NCBI RefSeq assembly: GCF_039905635.1
Contig: NZ_CP157000.1
Location: 1-64,000, forward strand
DNA length: 64,000 bases
DNA from: Microbacterium sp. ProA8
GTDB taxonomy: Bacteria; Actinomycetota; Actinomycetes; Actinomycetales; Microbacteriaceae
Direction: 5' to 3'
The notes beneath the pieces were generated by a model. The model ran no database searches and was not told the DNA's origin. It saw only the letters and a list, made by a program, of their open reading frames with translations. A program made the position numbers and the translations under genes. Every line of letters starts with the position of its first letter. Position 1 is the stretch's first letter. Below, piece after piece: positions 29,170-38,086 of the stretch.

Positions 29170-30438
29170 TCAGTGTCCGGGCGAGAGCCGGGCGTCCTCC
29201 GCGAGGGCCTTGGCGTCCTCGGCATCGCGCATCGCGCGCCGCGCGGCGTCGAGCGCGGCCACCGGCTCCTCGGCCTGGCGGGCCTGGGCCAGCTCGCGCT
29301 GGGCAGAGAGCAGCCGCGACCGCGCGTCGGCGCCGGCATGAGCACGGGAGACGGATGCCTCGGCCTGCGCGAGTGCGCCGCGCGCGGCGGCGAGGGTTCC
29401 GGGCAGCGCCGTGCGCGCGCTCCGCAGGCGCTGCTGCGCGGTGCGGGCGTCACCCAGAGCGAGGTCGAGGCGATTGCGCAGGCGTGCGATGGCGTCGACC
29501 GTGCGGGTCGGGTGGCGCGCGGCATCCGTCTCGATGCGGGTGAGGTCCTGCTCGATGACACGGAGCTCTCCGCCGAGCCGTTCGGCGTCGGGGGCGGCAA
29601 GGTGCTCGCGGGTCACGGACGCCTGGCGCAGGGCGGTGCGCGCCGCCGCGATCTCTCCGGGAGCGGCCTGCGCCGCCTGCAGGACGAGGCGGTGCGTCTC
29701 TTCGAGGTGGCGCGCGTCGGCTTCGGCCTGACGGAGCGCCCGTTCGGCGGCGGCGAGATCGGGCAGCGCACTGAGCGAGGCGTCGGCGGCGCGCGTGGCG
29801 GCCGCATCGAGGTGGCGCTCGGCGACAGCGACCCGCGAGAGGGCCGCATGCGCCGAACGCGAGGCCGCGTGCCATTCCTCCTCGGCGAAACGCGACGACA
29901 GCTCGGCGACCAGCGCGGCCGGGTCGCCCATCGACGCACGAAGCTCGGCCAGCCGGCGGCGGGTCGCATCGATCTGGCCCGCGGCAGACACGTGCGCGGT
30001 GACCCACGCGCCGTGCTCGCGGCGCGCGGCGGCGACCGTGGCGAGCGCCTCGCCGGCGTGCTTGTCGATGCGCGTCGAGACGCGGCGCACCTCGGCGGGG
30101 GCGACGGCGGGGTCGCTGATCGCGCGGTAGTCCTCGAAGGCGTCGTCGCGGACGTGCTGCGCCGTCAGGCGAGCTCGCCGGAGCGACGACGGCGCATCCC
30201 CGCCGTAGAGCGCTCCCGAGAGCGCGACCTCGAGGTCGAGCTCGCCGACCTCGTCGTCGAGCTGCACGAGGGTCGCACCGGCTTTCGCCCGCGCCCGCTC
30301 GGCCGCAGCGCGGGCGCGAGGCGAGCGCCGTGCGCGCCGTACGGCCCACACCAGGACGGCGACGGCGATCGCCGTCACGCCGAACACCACCAGGGCCGGC
30401 ACGAGCCACCCGACGACCGCGGCGCCGAGCTCAGCCAT
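29170..30438 (-). CDS. Coiled-coil membrane protein, unknown function
   Basis: A 422-residue protein with one N-terminal transmembrane helix (about 9-32) followed by a basic stretch and about 370 residues almost entirely of Ala/Arg/Glu/Leu-rich heptad-like helix. No catalytic motif or known domain is recognisable. The layout suggests a membrane-tethered coiled-coil scaffold; similarity to the C-terminal part of TPM-domain proteins is possible but unproven. It overlaps the HAD phosphatase gene by 8 nt. Confidence 0.85.
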   Translation of the reverse strand: MAELGAAVVGWLVPALVVFGVTAIAVAVLVWAVRRARRSPRARAAAERARAKAGATLVQLDDEVGELDLEVALSGALYGGDAPSSLRRARLTAQHVRDDAFEDYRAISDPAVAPAEVRRVSTRIDKHAGEALATVAAARREHGAWVTAHVSAAGQIDATRRRLAELRASMGDPAALVAELSSRFAEEEWHAASRSAHAALSRVAVAERHLDAAATRAADASLSALPDLAAAERALRQAEADARHLEETHRLVLQAAQAAPGEIAAARTALRQASVTREHLAAPDAERLGGELRVIEQDLTRIETDAARHPTRTVDAIARLRNRLDLALGDARTAQQRLRSARTALPGTLAAARGALAQAEASVSRAHAGADARSRLLSAQRELAQARQAEEPVAALDAARRAMRDAEDAKALAEDARLSPGH

Positions 30439-31150
30439 CGGCGCCCACGACGGCGTCGGCGGCGGTCTCGCGCGCGTTCTCTTCGACGAGGAGCAGTGCG
30501 CGAAGCTGGTCGACGTCGTCGACGGCGGCCTGCGCGCCCTCGGACTCGTGCGGCCAGCTGAAGCCCCACCGCACGAAGATCACCGGCACGCCGTGGGCGG
30601 CGCCGCCCTCGACGTCATGGTGTCGGTCGCCCACGAGCACCGGACGGCTGATGTCGACGCCTGCCGCGGCCAGCCGGCGCAGCGCCTCGGCGACGATGTC
30701 GGCCTTGGCGCTGAGGGTCTTCTCGTCCTGCGTGGCGCCGACGATGGCGGTGAGCGACGTCGAGAGGTCGAAGTGGTCCATGAGGGCCACGACCTGCACC
30801 TCGGGCTTCGAGCTGGCGGTGGCCTGCGGGATGCCGGCGGCTGCGACATCCGTGATCAGCTCACCCATTCCGGGGAAGAGCTTGGCGCCCGTCGAGTAGC
30901 CGTCGATCTTGTTGAGGCCGCGATAGAAGGCGACGGCCTCGGTCGCCTGCGCGGGCGTCATGCCGACGTTGACCTGGAACGAGTCGTACATCGGCGGGCC
31001 GATCCAGTGCACGAGCTCGGCGCGGGTCGGCGGGCGCCTGCCGAAGTGCTCGAGGGCGATCGTGAGGCGGCGGAGGATGCCGTCGGACGCGTCGACGATC
31101 GTTCCGTCCACGTCCCACAGCACACAGGTCCACGGCGATCGTCTCGGCAT
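30431..31150 (-). CDS. HAD-family hydrolase (phosphoglycolate phosphatase-like)
   Basis: A 239-residue HAD phosphatase with nucleophile motif DVDGTIVDASDG at about 13-24, motif II near TASSKP, conserved Lys region and motif IV VGDRHHDVEGG near 178-188. The four-helix cap between motifs I and II is as in Gph/PGP. The substrate is not decided by sequence. Located first in a two-gene unit with the coiled-coil protein. Confidence 0.92.
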   Translation of the reverse strand: MPRRSPWTCVLWDVDGTIVDASDGILRRLTIALEHFGRRPPTRAELVHWIGPPMYDSFQVNVGMTPAQATEAVAFYRGLNKIDGYSTGAKLFPGMGELITDVAAAGIPQATASSKPEVQVVALMDHFDLSTSLTAIVGATQDEKTLSAKADIVAEALRRLAAAGVDISRPVLVGDRHHDVEGGAAHGVPVIFVRWGFSWPHESEGAQAAVDDVDQLRALLLVEENARETAADAVVGADG

Positions 31151-31205
31151 GCCACCAGCCTATTCGCCAGTCGCCCGGCCCTCCGCGCCGGCTCCCGCCG
31201 AGGAC

Positions 31206-31703
31206 TCAGCGATCCCGCCGGTGCACGCGGGCGAGCCGCGCCATCATGCGCCGGAGATCATCCAGCTCGGCGGGCGACCAGTCGGCCAGGAGGGTCTCCA
31301 TGTTGGACTCGGCGGTCGCCATGATGCGCTCGCCGATGCGGCGCCCCTCGTCGGTCAGCGCCACCAGCACGCCGCGGTCGTCGTCGGGTGCGGCGACCCG
31401 CACCGTCAGACCCGCCTGCACGAGCCGCCCGACGATCTTGCTCATGTTGGTCGGCGTCTGGCCCAGTGCGAGCGAGAGCTCGACGGGACGCATCGCGCCG
31501 TTGTACGAGAGCTGATTGACCACGAGGAACATGCCCATGTCATCGATCGGGAACGCGACCTTCGTCATCACGTCGCGGCGGACGCCCGTGCTGTCGGCCC
31601 AGTGCACGATCGACGCCAGCGAGAGGCGCAGGTCGAGCGGGTCGTCGCCGATGACGGGACTCAGGTCGGCGGAGGCACCGGGGTCGACGTCGCCTCGGGC
31701 CAT
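31206..31703 (-). CDS. MarR-family transcriptional regulator
   Basis: A 165-residue winged-helix regulator: recognition region PVELSLALGQTPTNMSKIVGRL at about 73-94 and wing with DDDRGVLVALTDEG at about 106-119, the MarR signature. AGGAACG lies before the ATG. It is 48 bp downstream of the GH106-like gene on the same strand, so it is probably co-transcribed and may control the pair through the inverted repeat at 34708-34724. Confidence 0.92.
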   Translation of the reverse strand: MARGDVDPGASADLSPVIGDDPLDLRLSLASIVHWADSTGVRRDVMTKVAFPIDDMGMFLVVNQLSYNGAMRPVELSLALGQTPTNMSKIVGRLVQAGLTVRVAAPDDDRGVLVALTDEGRRIGERIMATAESNMETLLADWSPAELDDLRRMMARLARVHRRDR

Positions 31704-31751
31704 CGTTCCTCGTTCCTCTCGGTGCCGGGCTCGCCGTATGCGGTGCCCGGA

Positions 31752-34682
31752 TCAGTCCTCGCGCAGCAGCAGCACCGGTCCGACGAGGCCGTACTCGCGC
31801 ACGACCGCGTTCTGCGTGCGCGCCTCCCCGGTGAGCTGCGCCCCGATGTCGGGGACGCGCTCATAGTATCCGCGGGCGCGGAGCCGGTTGTTGAGAGAGC
31901 TGGCGACGCGCACGGTGACGGTGTTGTCGCCCGGGCGGAGGTCGCCGCTCACGTCGACGATCGGGTTCGCGGTGTCGAATCCCCGCGCGGTGCCGTCGCC
32001 CACGCGTACCGAGCCCAGGCCGCCGCACGTCGATCCGAGGTCGAGGACGTAGCGCGCGCCGGGTTGCATGTCGGAGACCGAGATCGTCGTGGTGTACTCG
32101 CCCACACCCGAGACGTCGGGGCCGACCGCGGGCAGCTCGGACCAGGGCACGAGCTCCGTCTCGCCGGCGTCGAGGCGTGTGACGGCGGTGGTCGGGCGGA
32201 CCTCGCGAGAGACGTAGCCGAGGCCGCGGTCCTCCGTCAGCACCTCGGGCTCGCCGGCGTCCCAGCTCTCGACGACCACGCGCCACCGCTCGGGGCGGGC
32301 GATCTCGGTGACGGCGGGGGCGGCCGAGTCAGAGGCATCCGACGTCCTGTCGAGGACGACGACGGCGACCTCTCCCGGCGCGAGCGTGAGCTCGACGATC
32401 GTGCGGTCGCCGTCGCGGCGCGCGCCGCGGTGCGGGCGCAGCTCGCCCGTCCACGCGTCGAGCCGGTGCGCGGAGCCGGTGCCTTCCAGCGCGATCCCGA
32501 CCGTCGTCGGCTCCGCGGTCTCGTAGAGGAAGTGGTACGCGTACAGCACCGTCAGGTCGCCGTCCTGGCGCAGGTGCGTGAGCACGCGGGGGTCGTCATC
32601 GACGAACCGGGCACGGCCCCCCGCACCGAGACCGTCGAGGGCCGCCACGACGCCGGAGGGTGCGGTGACGCGGACCCCCGGCATCCGTCGCAGTTCCGCC
32701 ATGATCGCTGCGAGCTCGTCGTCCCGCCCGTCGAGACCGGGAGTGGCGGATGCCGCCGCCTCGTGCGTGCGGTGGCGTCCGGCCATGAGCGACTCGAGCT
32801 CGCGTGCACCGTCGACGATCACGAGCCGCAGACCGCTGCGCGCCCACGCGAGGAGGTGCGCGGCGACGTCGGCGTCGAGCGTGCTCTGGTAGACGATCAG
32901 CGCGCGGTAGCCCGGGCCGGCGGGCTGCACCTCGTCGCCGTCGAAGGCGACGTCGTCGCGGAGCAAGAGGGAGCCGTCGAAGAACTCGTAGGTGATGCCG
33001 GCGTCCTGCATGCCGAGGTCCTGCCACCAGTGGTTCTCGCGGTCGCGCATCCACATCGTGCCGTAGGCGACCTCGTCGGGGATGCGCTCGCCGTTCGGGC
33101 CGATCAGCGCCATGCCGATGAGGTTGTCGGTGAAGTGGTCGGTGCGCAGGATGCCGACGTCGATGCGCGGCCGGCCGCGTCGCAGCGCGTACTGCAGGCG
33201 GGCGATCGCGGCGGTCCACAGCGGGTAGAACTCCGATCCCGGCTGGCGGGTGTCGAATCGCTCGGAGAACATCGGCCACATGCCCTCGTGGCCCGGCCAC
33301 TCCGTCACGCCTTCTGCGCCGGCGGGGCTCGCCCAGCCGTGCAGCACGGTCTTGGTGATGCCCGCCGCCAGCTGCGTCGCGATGATCTGGTCGTAGAAGC
33401 GGTGGTCGAGCATGTGGTTGCGCGTCGTCGCGCCCGTCTCGGACGAGTACTGCTTGCCGAACAGATGCGCGGGACCCGCCATGAGCCGGTACGCGTCGAT
33501 CTGCGCTCCGAACTCGAGGGACTCGGTCTCGATGCCGTCGACCTCGGGACCGGGGCGGGTCAGCTCGAAGGGCAGGCCGTAGCTGATCTCGGCGCGCAGC
33601 GTCATGCCGACCTCGTGCAGGAACGCCGCGAAGGGGCGCAGCATGTTCTCGATGTAGAGGTCGGTGAGGGTGCGCACGTAGTCGAACCGCACCTTCTCGA
33701 CGGTGACCCGGTCGGCCCCGTCGGCGGGCTGGTGGTGGTAGACGGTCGAGACCGCCATGAACGGCGCGTCGCGCGTGAGGAACGGCAGCCATGGCGTGAT
33801 GTCGTACCCGCGCCGGGTGCGGAACTCGTCGGCGACGGTGAAGCCCCAGAACATGCCGCCCGCGCCGTAGGTCGAGAGCTCGAGCGAGTCCATGTACATC
33901 TGCGCGCGCGGGTTGCGGGCGACCTCGGCGCGCAGCGCGGGCGTCAGGACCACGTCATCCCAGTAGGCGATGACGGCGTCGACGCCGTCGCGGTCGAGGT
34001 AGTTGACGGTGTAGTTGACGCTCGCCGAGGGCGAGGCCGTCTGCCCGGTGCCGTGCACCCAGTACGCGAACAGGCGCCAGTCGCCCTCGCCACCCGGAGC
34101 GGTCCACTCCAGCGCCTCACCGTCCACCTCCTCGGTGAGATCGATGACGGATGCCGCATCCAGCAGCCCGTCCCCGGTGACGCGCGCCGCCACCACGGCG
34201 ACGAGGTGCTGCTGCGTGATGGTGCCGCGGTGCCCGGGCAGCGTCGTCTCGGCGATCGGAGCCTCGAGATCGATCCGTGGCAGCGCGCCGCTGCGCGCCT
34301 GCCCGGCCGAGAGCGTCTCGTGCACGACGTCGAGCTCCTGCGCGGCGGCGCGCTGGTCGGGGTCGATCGTCGGAAGGTTCGCGTTCGACCAGTTCGTCCC
34401 CGACGTGAAGCTCACCGACATGCCGCGGCGCGTGGTCTCCTCGACCACGATCTGCGAGTCGTGCACCCATTCCTCCGAGCCCCAGCCGTAGCGCGCGTGG
34501 TCGATCGCGCCCTCGTCCATCGCGAGGAACTCCATGCCGCCGAAGCCGAGGCGGTGCGCGTCCTCGATCTCGCGCCGCAGCGTCGCATCGCTGTGGAGCC
34601 CCTCTGCGAGCCACCACCGCAGCTCGGGGCGGAAGTCGATGGCGGGTTCGGCGATCTCGCGCCGGAAGTCGTCGAGCGTCAT
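31752..34682 (-). CDS. GH106-like glycoside hydrolase (alpha-L-rhamnosidase type)
   Basis: A 976-residue protein. The N-terminal region resembles the GH106 family: RPELRWWLAEGLHSDAT at about 18-34, then GFGGMEFLAMDEG, SFTSGTNWSNANL and a long barrel. The C-terminal about 150 residues form a galactose-binding-type beta-sandwich (GEYTTTISVSD...). GH106 enzymes remove terminal alpha-L-rhamnose from plant-derived glycosides or pectin. There is no signal peptide, so the substrate is probably imported first. No sugar transporter is directly linked. The family call is by recall of motifs, not a search. Confidence 0.75.
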   Translation of the reverse strand: MTLDDFRREIAEPAIDFRPELRWWLAEGLHSDATLRREIEDAHRLGFGGMEFLAMDEGAIDHARYGWGSEEWVHDSQIVVEETTRRGMSVSFTSGTNWSNANLPTIDPDQRAAAQELDVVHETLSAGQARSGALPRIDLEAPIAETTLPGHRGTITQQHLVAVVAARVTGDGLLDAASVIDLTEEVDGEALEWTAPGGEGDWRLFAYWVHGTGQTASPSASVNYTVNYLDRDGVDAVIAYWDDVVLTPALRAEVARNPRAQMYMDSLELSTYGAGGMFWGFTVADEFRTRRGYDITPWLPFLTRDAPFMAVSTVYHHQPADGADRVTVEKVRFDYVRTLTDLYIENMLRPFAAFLHEVGMTLRAEISYGLPFELTRPGPEVDGIETESLEFGAQIDAYRLMAGPAHLFGKQYSSETGATTRNHMLDHRFYDQIIATQLAAGITKTVLHGWASPAGAEGVTEWPGHEGMWPMFSERFDTRQPGSEFYPLWTAAIARLQYALRRGRPRIDVGILRTDHFTDNLIGMALIGPNGERIPDEVAYGTMWMRDRENHWWQDLGMQDAGITYEFFDGSLLLRDDVAFDGDEVQPAGPGYRALIVYQSTLDADVAAHLLAWARSGLRLVIVDGARELESLMAGRHRTHEAAASATPGLDGRDDELAAIMAELRRMPGVRVTAPSGVVAALDGLGAGGRARFVDDDPRVLTHLRQDGDLTVLYAYHFLYETAEPTTVGIALEGTGSAHRLDAWTGELRPHRGARRDGDRTIVELTLAPGEVAVVVLDRTSDASDSAAPAVTEIARPERWRVVVESWDAGEPEVLTEDRGLGYVSREVRPTTAVTRLDAGETELVPWSELPAVGPDVSGVGEYTTTISVSDMQPGARYVLDLGSTCGGLGSVRVGDGTARGFDTANPIVDVSGDLRPGDNTVTVRVASSLNNRLRARGYYERVPDIGAQLTGEARTQNAVVREYGLVGPVLLLRED

Positions 34683-34707
34683 TGCGCGGCATCCGTTCGT
34701 CAGAAGA

Positions 34708-34724
34708 ACTGTCTGCGCGACAGT
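34708..34724. promoter_or_regulatory. Inverted repeat upstream of GH106-like gene
   Basis: ACTGTC (34708-34713), N5, GACAGT (34719-34724) is a perfect 6-5-6 inverted repeat starting 26 bp before the gene, where an operator would block transcription. The MarR regulator in the same unit is the obvious candidate binder. Confidence 0.55.
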
Positions 34725-34747
34725 ATGTACTTTCCTGACGACATGAA

Positions 34748-34775
34748 CAAGCCCTTGTCGCTGTCACGCGACGGG
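34748..34775 (-). terminator. Probable nucS terminator hairpin
   Basis: On the minus strand AGCCCGTCGC and GCGACAAGGGCT pair with a 2-nt bulge around a 6-nt loop, followed by TGTT, 14 bp after the nucS stop. Confidence 0.5.
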
Positions 34776-34788
34776 CTGGTGGGGGCGG

Positions 34789-35484
34789 TCAGAAGAGACG
34801 CGGGGCGCCGGACTCGATGCCCTTCATGCCTTCGTAGTCGAGGGTGACGCAGCGGATGCCGCGGTCCGCAGCCAGCACCTTGGCCTGGGGCTTGATCTCC
34901 TGGGCCGCGAAGACCCCGGTCACGGGCGCGAGGTGCGGGTCGCGGCCGAGCAGCTCCAGGTATCGGGTGAGCTGCTCCACGCCGTCGATGTCGCCGCGCC
35001 GCTTCACCTCGACGGCGATCGTGCCGCCCTCGGGGTCGCGGAGCAGCAGGTCGACGGGGCCGATCGCCGTCGGGAACTCGCGTCGCACGAGGGTCAGGCC
35101 GTCGCCGATGACGTCGACCTGCTCGGCGAGCAGGCGCTGCAGGTCGGCCTCGACGCCGTCCTTCTGCAGGCCGGGGTCGATGCCGAGCTCGTGCGACGTG
35201 TCATGCAGCACCTCGTAGATGCGCACGAGCAGCGCGTCGCCGGTCTTCGCGTGCGTGACCCGCCAGTGCTCGAGCACTCCGGCCGCGGCGGAATCGGCAT
35301 CCGGAATCTCGACGTCCAGGCGGCACGGCGGGCTCATCCAGTTGAGCGGCTTGTACGAGCCGCCGTCGGAGTGCACCAGCAGCGAGCCGTCACCCTTGTG
35401 CACCAGCAGGCGGGTCGCGAGCGGCAGGTGGGCATTGAGCCGGCCCGTGTAATCGACGGAGCACCGGGCGATGACGAGACGCAC
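34789..35484 (-). CDS. nucS: Mismatch endonuclease NucS/EndoMS
   Basis: A 231-residue nuclease that cuts both strands at G-T, G-G and T-T mismatches and replaces MutS/MutL repair in most actinobacteria. The N-terminal dimerisation domain starts with the family-typical [12 protein letters not shown] (GTG start). The catalytic domain has [20 protein letters not shown] with Asp, Glu and Lys of the RecB-like site. The last residues are PRLF, matching the C-terminal clamp-binding tail (LRLF-like) described for actinobacterial NucS. Confidence 0.96.
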   Translation of the reverse strand: MRLVIARCSVDYTGRLNAHLPLATRLLVHKGDGSLLVHSDGGSYKPLNWMSPPCRLDVEIPDADSAAAGVLEHWRVTHAKTGDALLVRIYEVLHDTSHELGIDPGLQKDGVEADLQRLLAEQVDVIGDGLTLVRREFPTAIGPVDLLLRDPEGGTIAVEVKRRGDIDGVEQLTRYLELLGRDPHLAPVTGVFAAQEIKPQAKVLAADRGIRCVTLDYEGMKGIESGAPRLF

Positions 35485-35539
35485 CCGACGAGCCTAGCCC
35501 CGCGGCTGCGAGCAGCGCCCCGGGCCGGATGCGCCGCGC

Positions 35540-36769
35540 TCAGTGATGGGCGTGGCCGGCGCCGACCTGCGAGCCGGCGATGGGCTTCGCCGCCCCCGAG
35601 GCGAGCCCCGACATGACGATGAGGCCGACGATGATCCAGAGGGTCGGGAGGATGCCGATCTCATGGCTGATCCAGCCGAGGATGGGCGGGCCGCAGAGGA
35701 ATGCGAGGTAGCCGATCGTGGCGGCGGCCGAGACGGATGCCGCGGCCTTGGCCGGATCGTCGGCCGCGGCCGACATGCCGAGCGGGAAGCCCAGCGAGGC
35801 ACCCGCACCCCAGAGCGCCACGCCGATGAAGGCGATCGGGAGCGACGGCGCGAGGATGAACATGACGAGGCCGATCGCGGCCATGACGGCGAGGATCCGC
35901 AGCGTCCACACCCGGCCGATCCGGTCGACGAGCGGCCCGCCGAGGATGCGGAAGACGGTCATCGCCACCGAGAAGACGGTGAGCGCGACGGCGCCGACCG
36001 CCTCGGTCTGGCCGTGACCGTCGACCACGGCGATCGCGAGCCAGTCGTTGGCGCTGCCCTCGGCGAACGCCATGCCGAGCATGATCGCGCCGATCGCGTA
36101 GGTGCGGGGGTCGCGCCAGACCGACAGCACCTCGGCGAATCGCTCGCGCCGGGTGGTCGTGGTCGCCGGGTCGTCGTGGACGATCTCGCGCGTCGGCACC
36201 GCCCGCAGCGACAAGAGCCCGGCGGCGAGCACCAGCACGCCGATGCCCCACAGGTGCCAGGCGACGCCGATGTTCCAGGCGGCCATGGCCACGCCGATCC
36301 CCGCGCCCACCACGGTGCCGATGCTGAAGAACGCGTGGAAGAGCGGCATGAGCGTCCGCTCGAAGGCCTGCTCGACGGCCGCCGCCTCGACGTTCATCAT
36401 GACGTCGGTGGCGCTCATGCCGATGCCCATCAGGCCCAGCCCCACGGCCGTGATCGCATACGACTGGAAGAACTGCACGCCGAGGCCGACGACGATCACG
36501 CCGAGCGAGAAGGCGATGATCGTCGCGATCATGCCGCGACGGGCCCCCCACCGCACGACGATGACGTTCGCCAGCGACAGCCCGACGATGGACGCCGCGC
36601 CCGAGACGAACAGCAGCACGCCGATCTCCAGATCGGTGATGCCGAGGTCGTTCTTCACCGCGGGCAGCCGCGATGCCCACGACGCGAAGCCCAGGCCGGT
36701 CACGAAGAAGATCGTGAAGATCGCGGTGCGCCAGCCGACCAGCTGCGTCCGGGTGAGCACGGTGTCCAT
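35540..36769 (-). CDS. MFS transporter
   Basis: A 409-residue protein with twelve predicted hydrophobic helices in two halves and an MFS-like loop RWGARRGM between helices 2 and 3. The C terminus contains HAHH. The subfamily resembles YbjJ-type sugar/drug permeases; the substrate is unknown. It is divergent from a LacI regulator with an 83-bp gap that contains a palindromic operator, so it is probably the regulator's target. Confidence 0.9.
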   Translation of the reverse strand: MDTVLTRTQLVGWRTAIFTIFFVTGLGFASWASRLPAVKNDLGITDLEIGVLLFVSGAASIVGLSLANVIVVRWGARRGMIATIIAFSLGVIVVGLGVQFFQSYAITAVGLGLMGIGMSATDVMMNVEAAAVEQAFERTLMPLFHAFFSIGTVVGAGIGVAMAAWNIGVAWHLWGIGVLVLAAGLLSLRAVPTREIVHDDPATTTTRRERFAEVLSVWRDPRTYAIGAIMLGMAFAEGSANDWLAIAVVDGHGQTEAVGAVALTVFSVAMTVFRILGGPLVDRIGRVWTLRILAVMAAIGLVMFILAPSLPIAFIGVALWGAGASLGFPLGMSAAADDPAKAAASVSAAATIGYLAFLCGPPILGWISHEIGILPTLWIIVGLIVMSGLASGAAKPIAGSQVGAGHAHH

Positions 36770-36782
36770 CCGGACACTTTAC

Positions 36783-36794
36783 CGAATCGATTCG
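36783..36794. promoter_or_regulatory. LacI-type operator between MFS and LacI genes
   Basis: CGAATCGATTCG is a perfect 12-bp palindrome with a central CG step, the typical shape of a LacI/GalR-family operator. It lies 14 bp before the MFS start and 58 bp before the LacI start. Confidence 0.65.
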
Positions 36795-36852
36795 ACCCCG
36801 CTTCGCACAGGTGACCCGGCCGGGGCGCGCGACGGGCTACGATCATCACGAC

Positions 36853-37920
36853 ATGAGCCGTCAGGACTCCGGCACCCGCCGTGCCACGATCTCGGACGTC
36901 GCCCGTGAGGCAGGCGTCTCACCGTCGACGGCCTCCGTGGTCTTCAGCGGCAAGACGCCCGTGTCGGAGGCGACCCGGCGCCGGGTGATCGATGCGGCGG
37001 CCGCCCTCGGCTACACCGGTCCCGATCCCCGGGCCGCGTCACTGCGCCGCGGGCGCTCGGGAATCGTCGGCGTCGTCTTCGAGGAGCATCTGCGCACGGC
37101 GTTCCTCGACCCCGTGAAGACGCTGATGATGGACGGCCTCGCCGACGCCGTCACGCCGATCGGCGCCGGGCTCCTGCTGCTCCGCGACCACGATCCCACC
37201 GGGGTCGGTCCCTCGCTCACGACCGCACCCCTCGACGCCGCCGTGCTCATCGGCTGCAGCGGCCTGCTGCGCGAGTCGCTCGAGACGGTCAGGGCACGCG
37301 GCATCCCGGTCGTCGTCATCGAGGGCGATGCCGGCGAGGACATTCCCCGCATCGGCCTCGACAACCGCGAGGCGCAGCGCCAGGCGGCCAGCCATCTGCG
37401 GGCTCTGGGGCATCGCGAGGTCGCCGTCGTCGCGCTGCCGGTGCGCGCGGGCTGGGAGCGCGGCTGGATCGACGACGGCGCCGCGATCGCGGTGGACGTC
37501 ACCCGCGAGCGGCTGGCCGGTGCTCTGGACGTCTTCCCGCATGCCTCGACCTACGCGGCCGCCGGCAGCTTCATCGACGAGGGGCACGCGGCCGGCCGCG
37601 CGATCTTCGCCGATCCGCAGCGGCGGCCCACCGCGGTCATCGCGCAGAGCGATCTTCTCGCCGCCGGCGTGATCCGCGCCGCCGAAGAGGCGGGCCTGCG
37701 GGTGCCCGAGGACGTGAGCGTCACCGGCTTCGACGGCATCGTCGTCGACGGACTGGCCCCGTACGAGCTCACGACCCTCGTGCAGCCGGCGACCGACAAG
37801 GGCCGCGCGGCGGGGGCGGCGGTCGCCGCGATGCTCGAGGGCGCCCCGGCGGCCTCGATCCGCTTCACCTGCACGTTCCGCGAGGGCAACACCACCGGCC
37901 CCGCGTCGATCGAGGGCTGA
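36853..37920 (+). CDS. LacI-family transcriptional regulator
   Basis: A 355-residue repressor: helix-turn-helix and hinge (about 8-62; TISDVAREAGVSPSTASVVFSG, ALGYTGPDPRAASLR) and a periplasmic-binding-protein-like sensor domain (about 65-350). The ATG at 36853 matches the family start; an earlier in-frame ATG adds 14 unlikely residues. It probably controls the divergent MFS gene and itself through 36783-36794. The ligand is unknown. Confidence 0.94.
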   Translation: MSRQDSGTRRATISDVAREAGVSPSTASVVFSGKTPVSEATRRRVIDAAAALGYTGPDPRAASLRRGRSGIVGVVFEEHLRTAFLDPVKTLMMDGLADAVTPIGAGLLLLRDHDPTGVGPSLTTAPLDAAVLIGCSGLLRESLETVRARGIPVVVIEGDAGEDIPRIGLDNREAQRQAASHLRALGHREVAVVALPVRAGWERGWIDDGAAIAVDVTRERLAGALDVFPHASTYAAAGSFIDEGHAAGRAIFADPQRRPTAVIAQSDLLAAGVIRAAEEAGLRVPEDVSVTGFDGIVVDGLAPYELTTLVQPATDKGRAAGAAVAAMLEGAPAASIRFTCTFREGNTTGPASIEG

Positions 37921-38086
37921 CCCGGCGTTCGGCCCTGGCCCGACGCGGCGTACCCGGGGCTGATGTATGCCGCGGCGGTCAAGCATCGGAATGCGCCGGG
38001 TAGGATGATTCCGACACCCCGATCGCCTGGGCCTCTGCGCTGTCCGCCTTCGACAGACGCAGGCCGACGACCACGAGGAGGCCCGA

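Noticed and set aside
30960..34847. Plus-strand open frame of 1295 codons across HAD, MarR and GH106 genes
   Set aside because: Runs antisense through three genes with clear motifs; composition is the usual shadow pattern.
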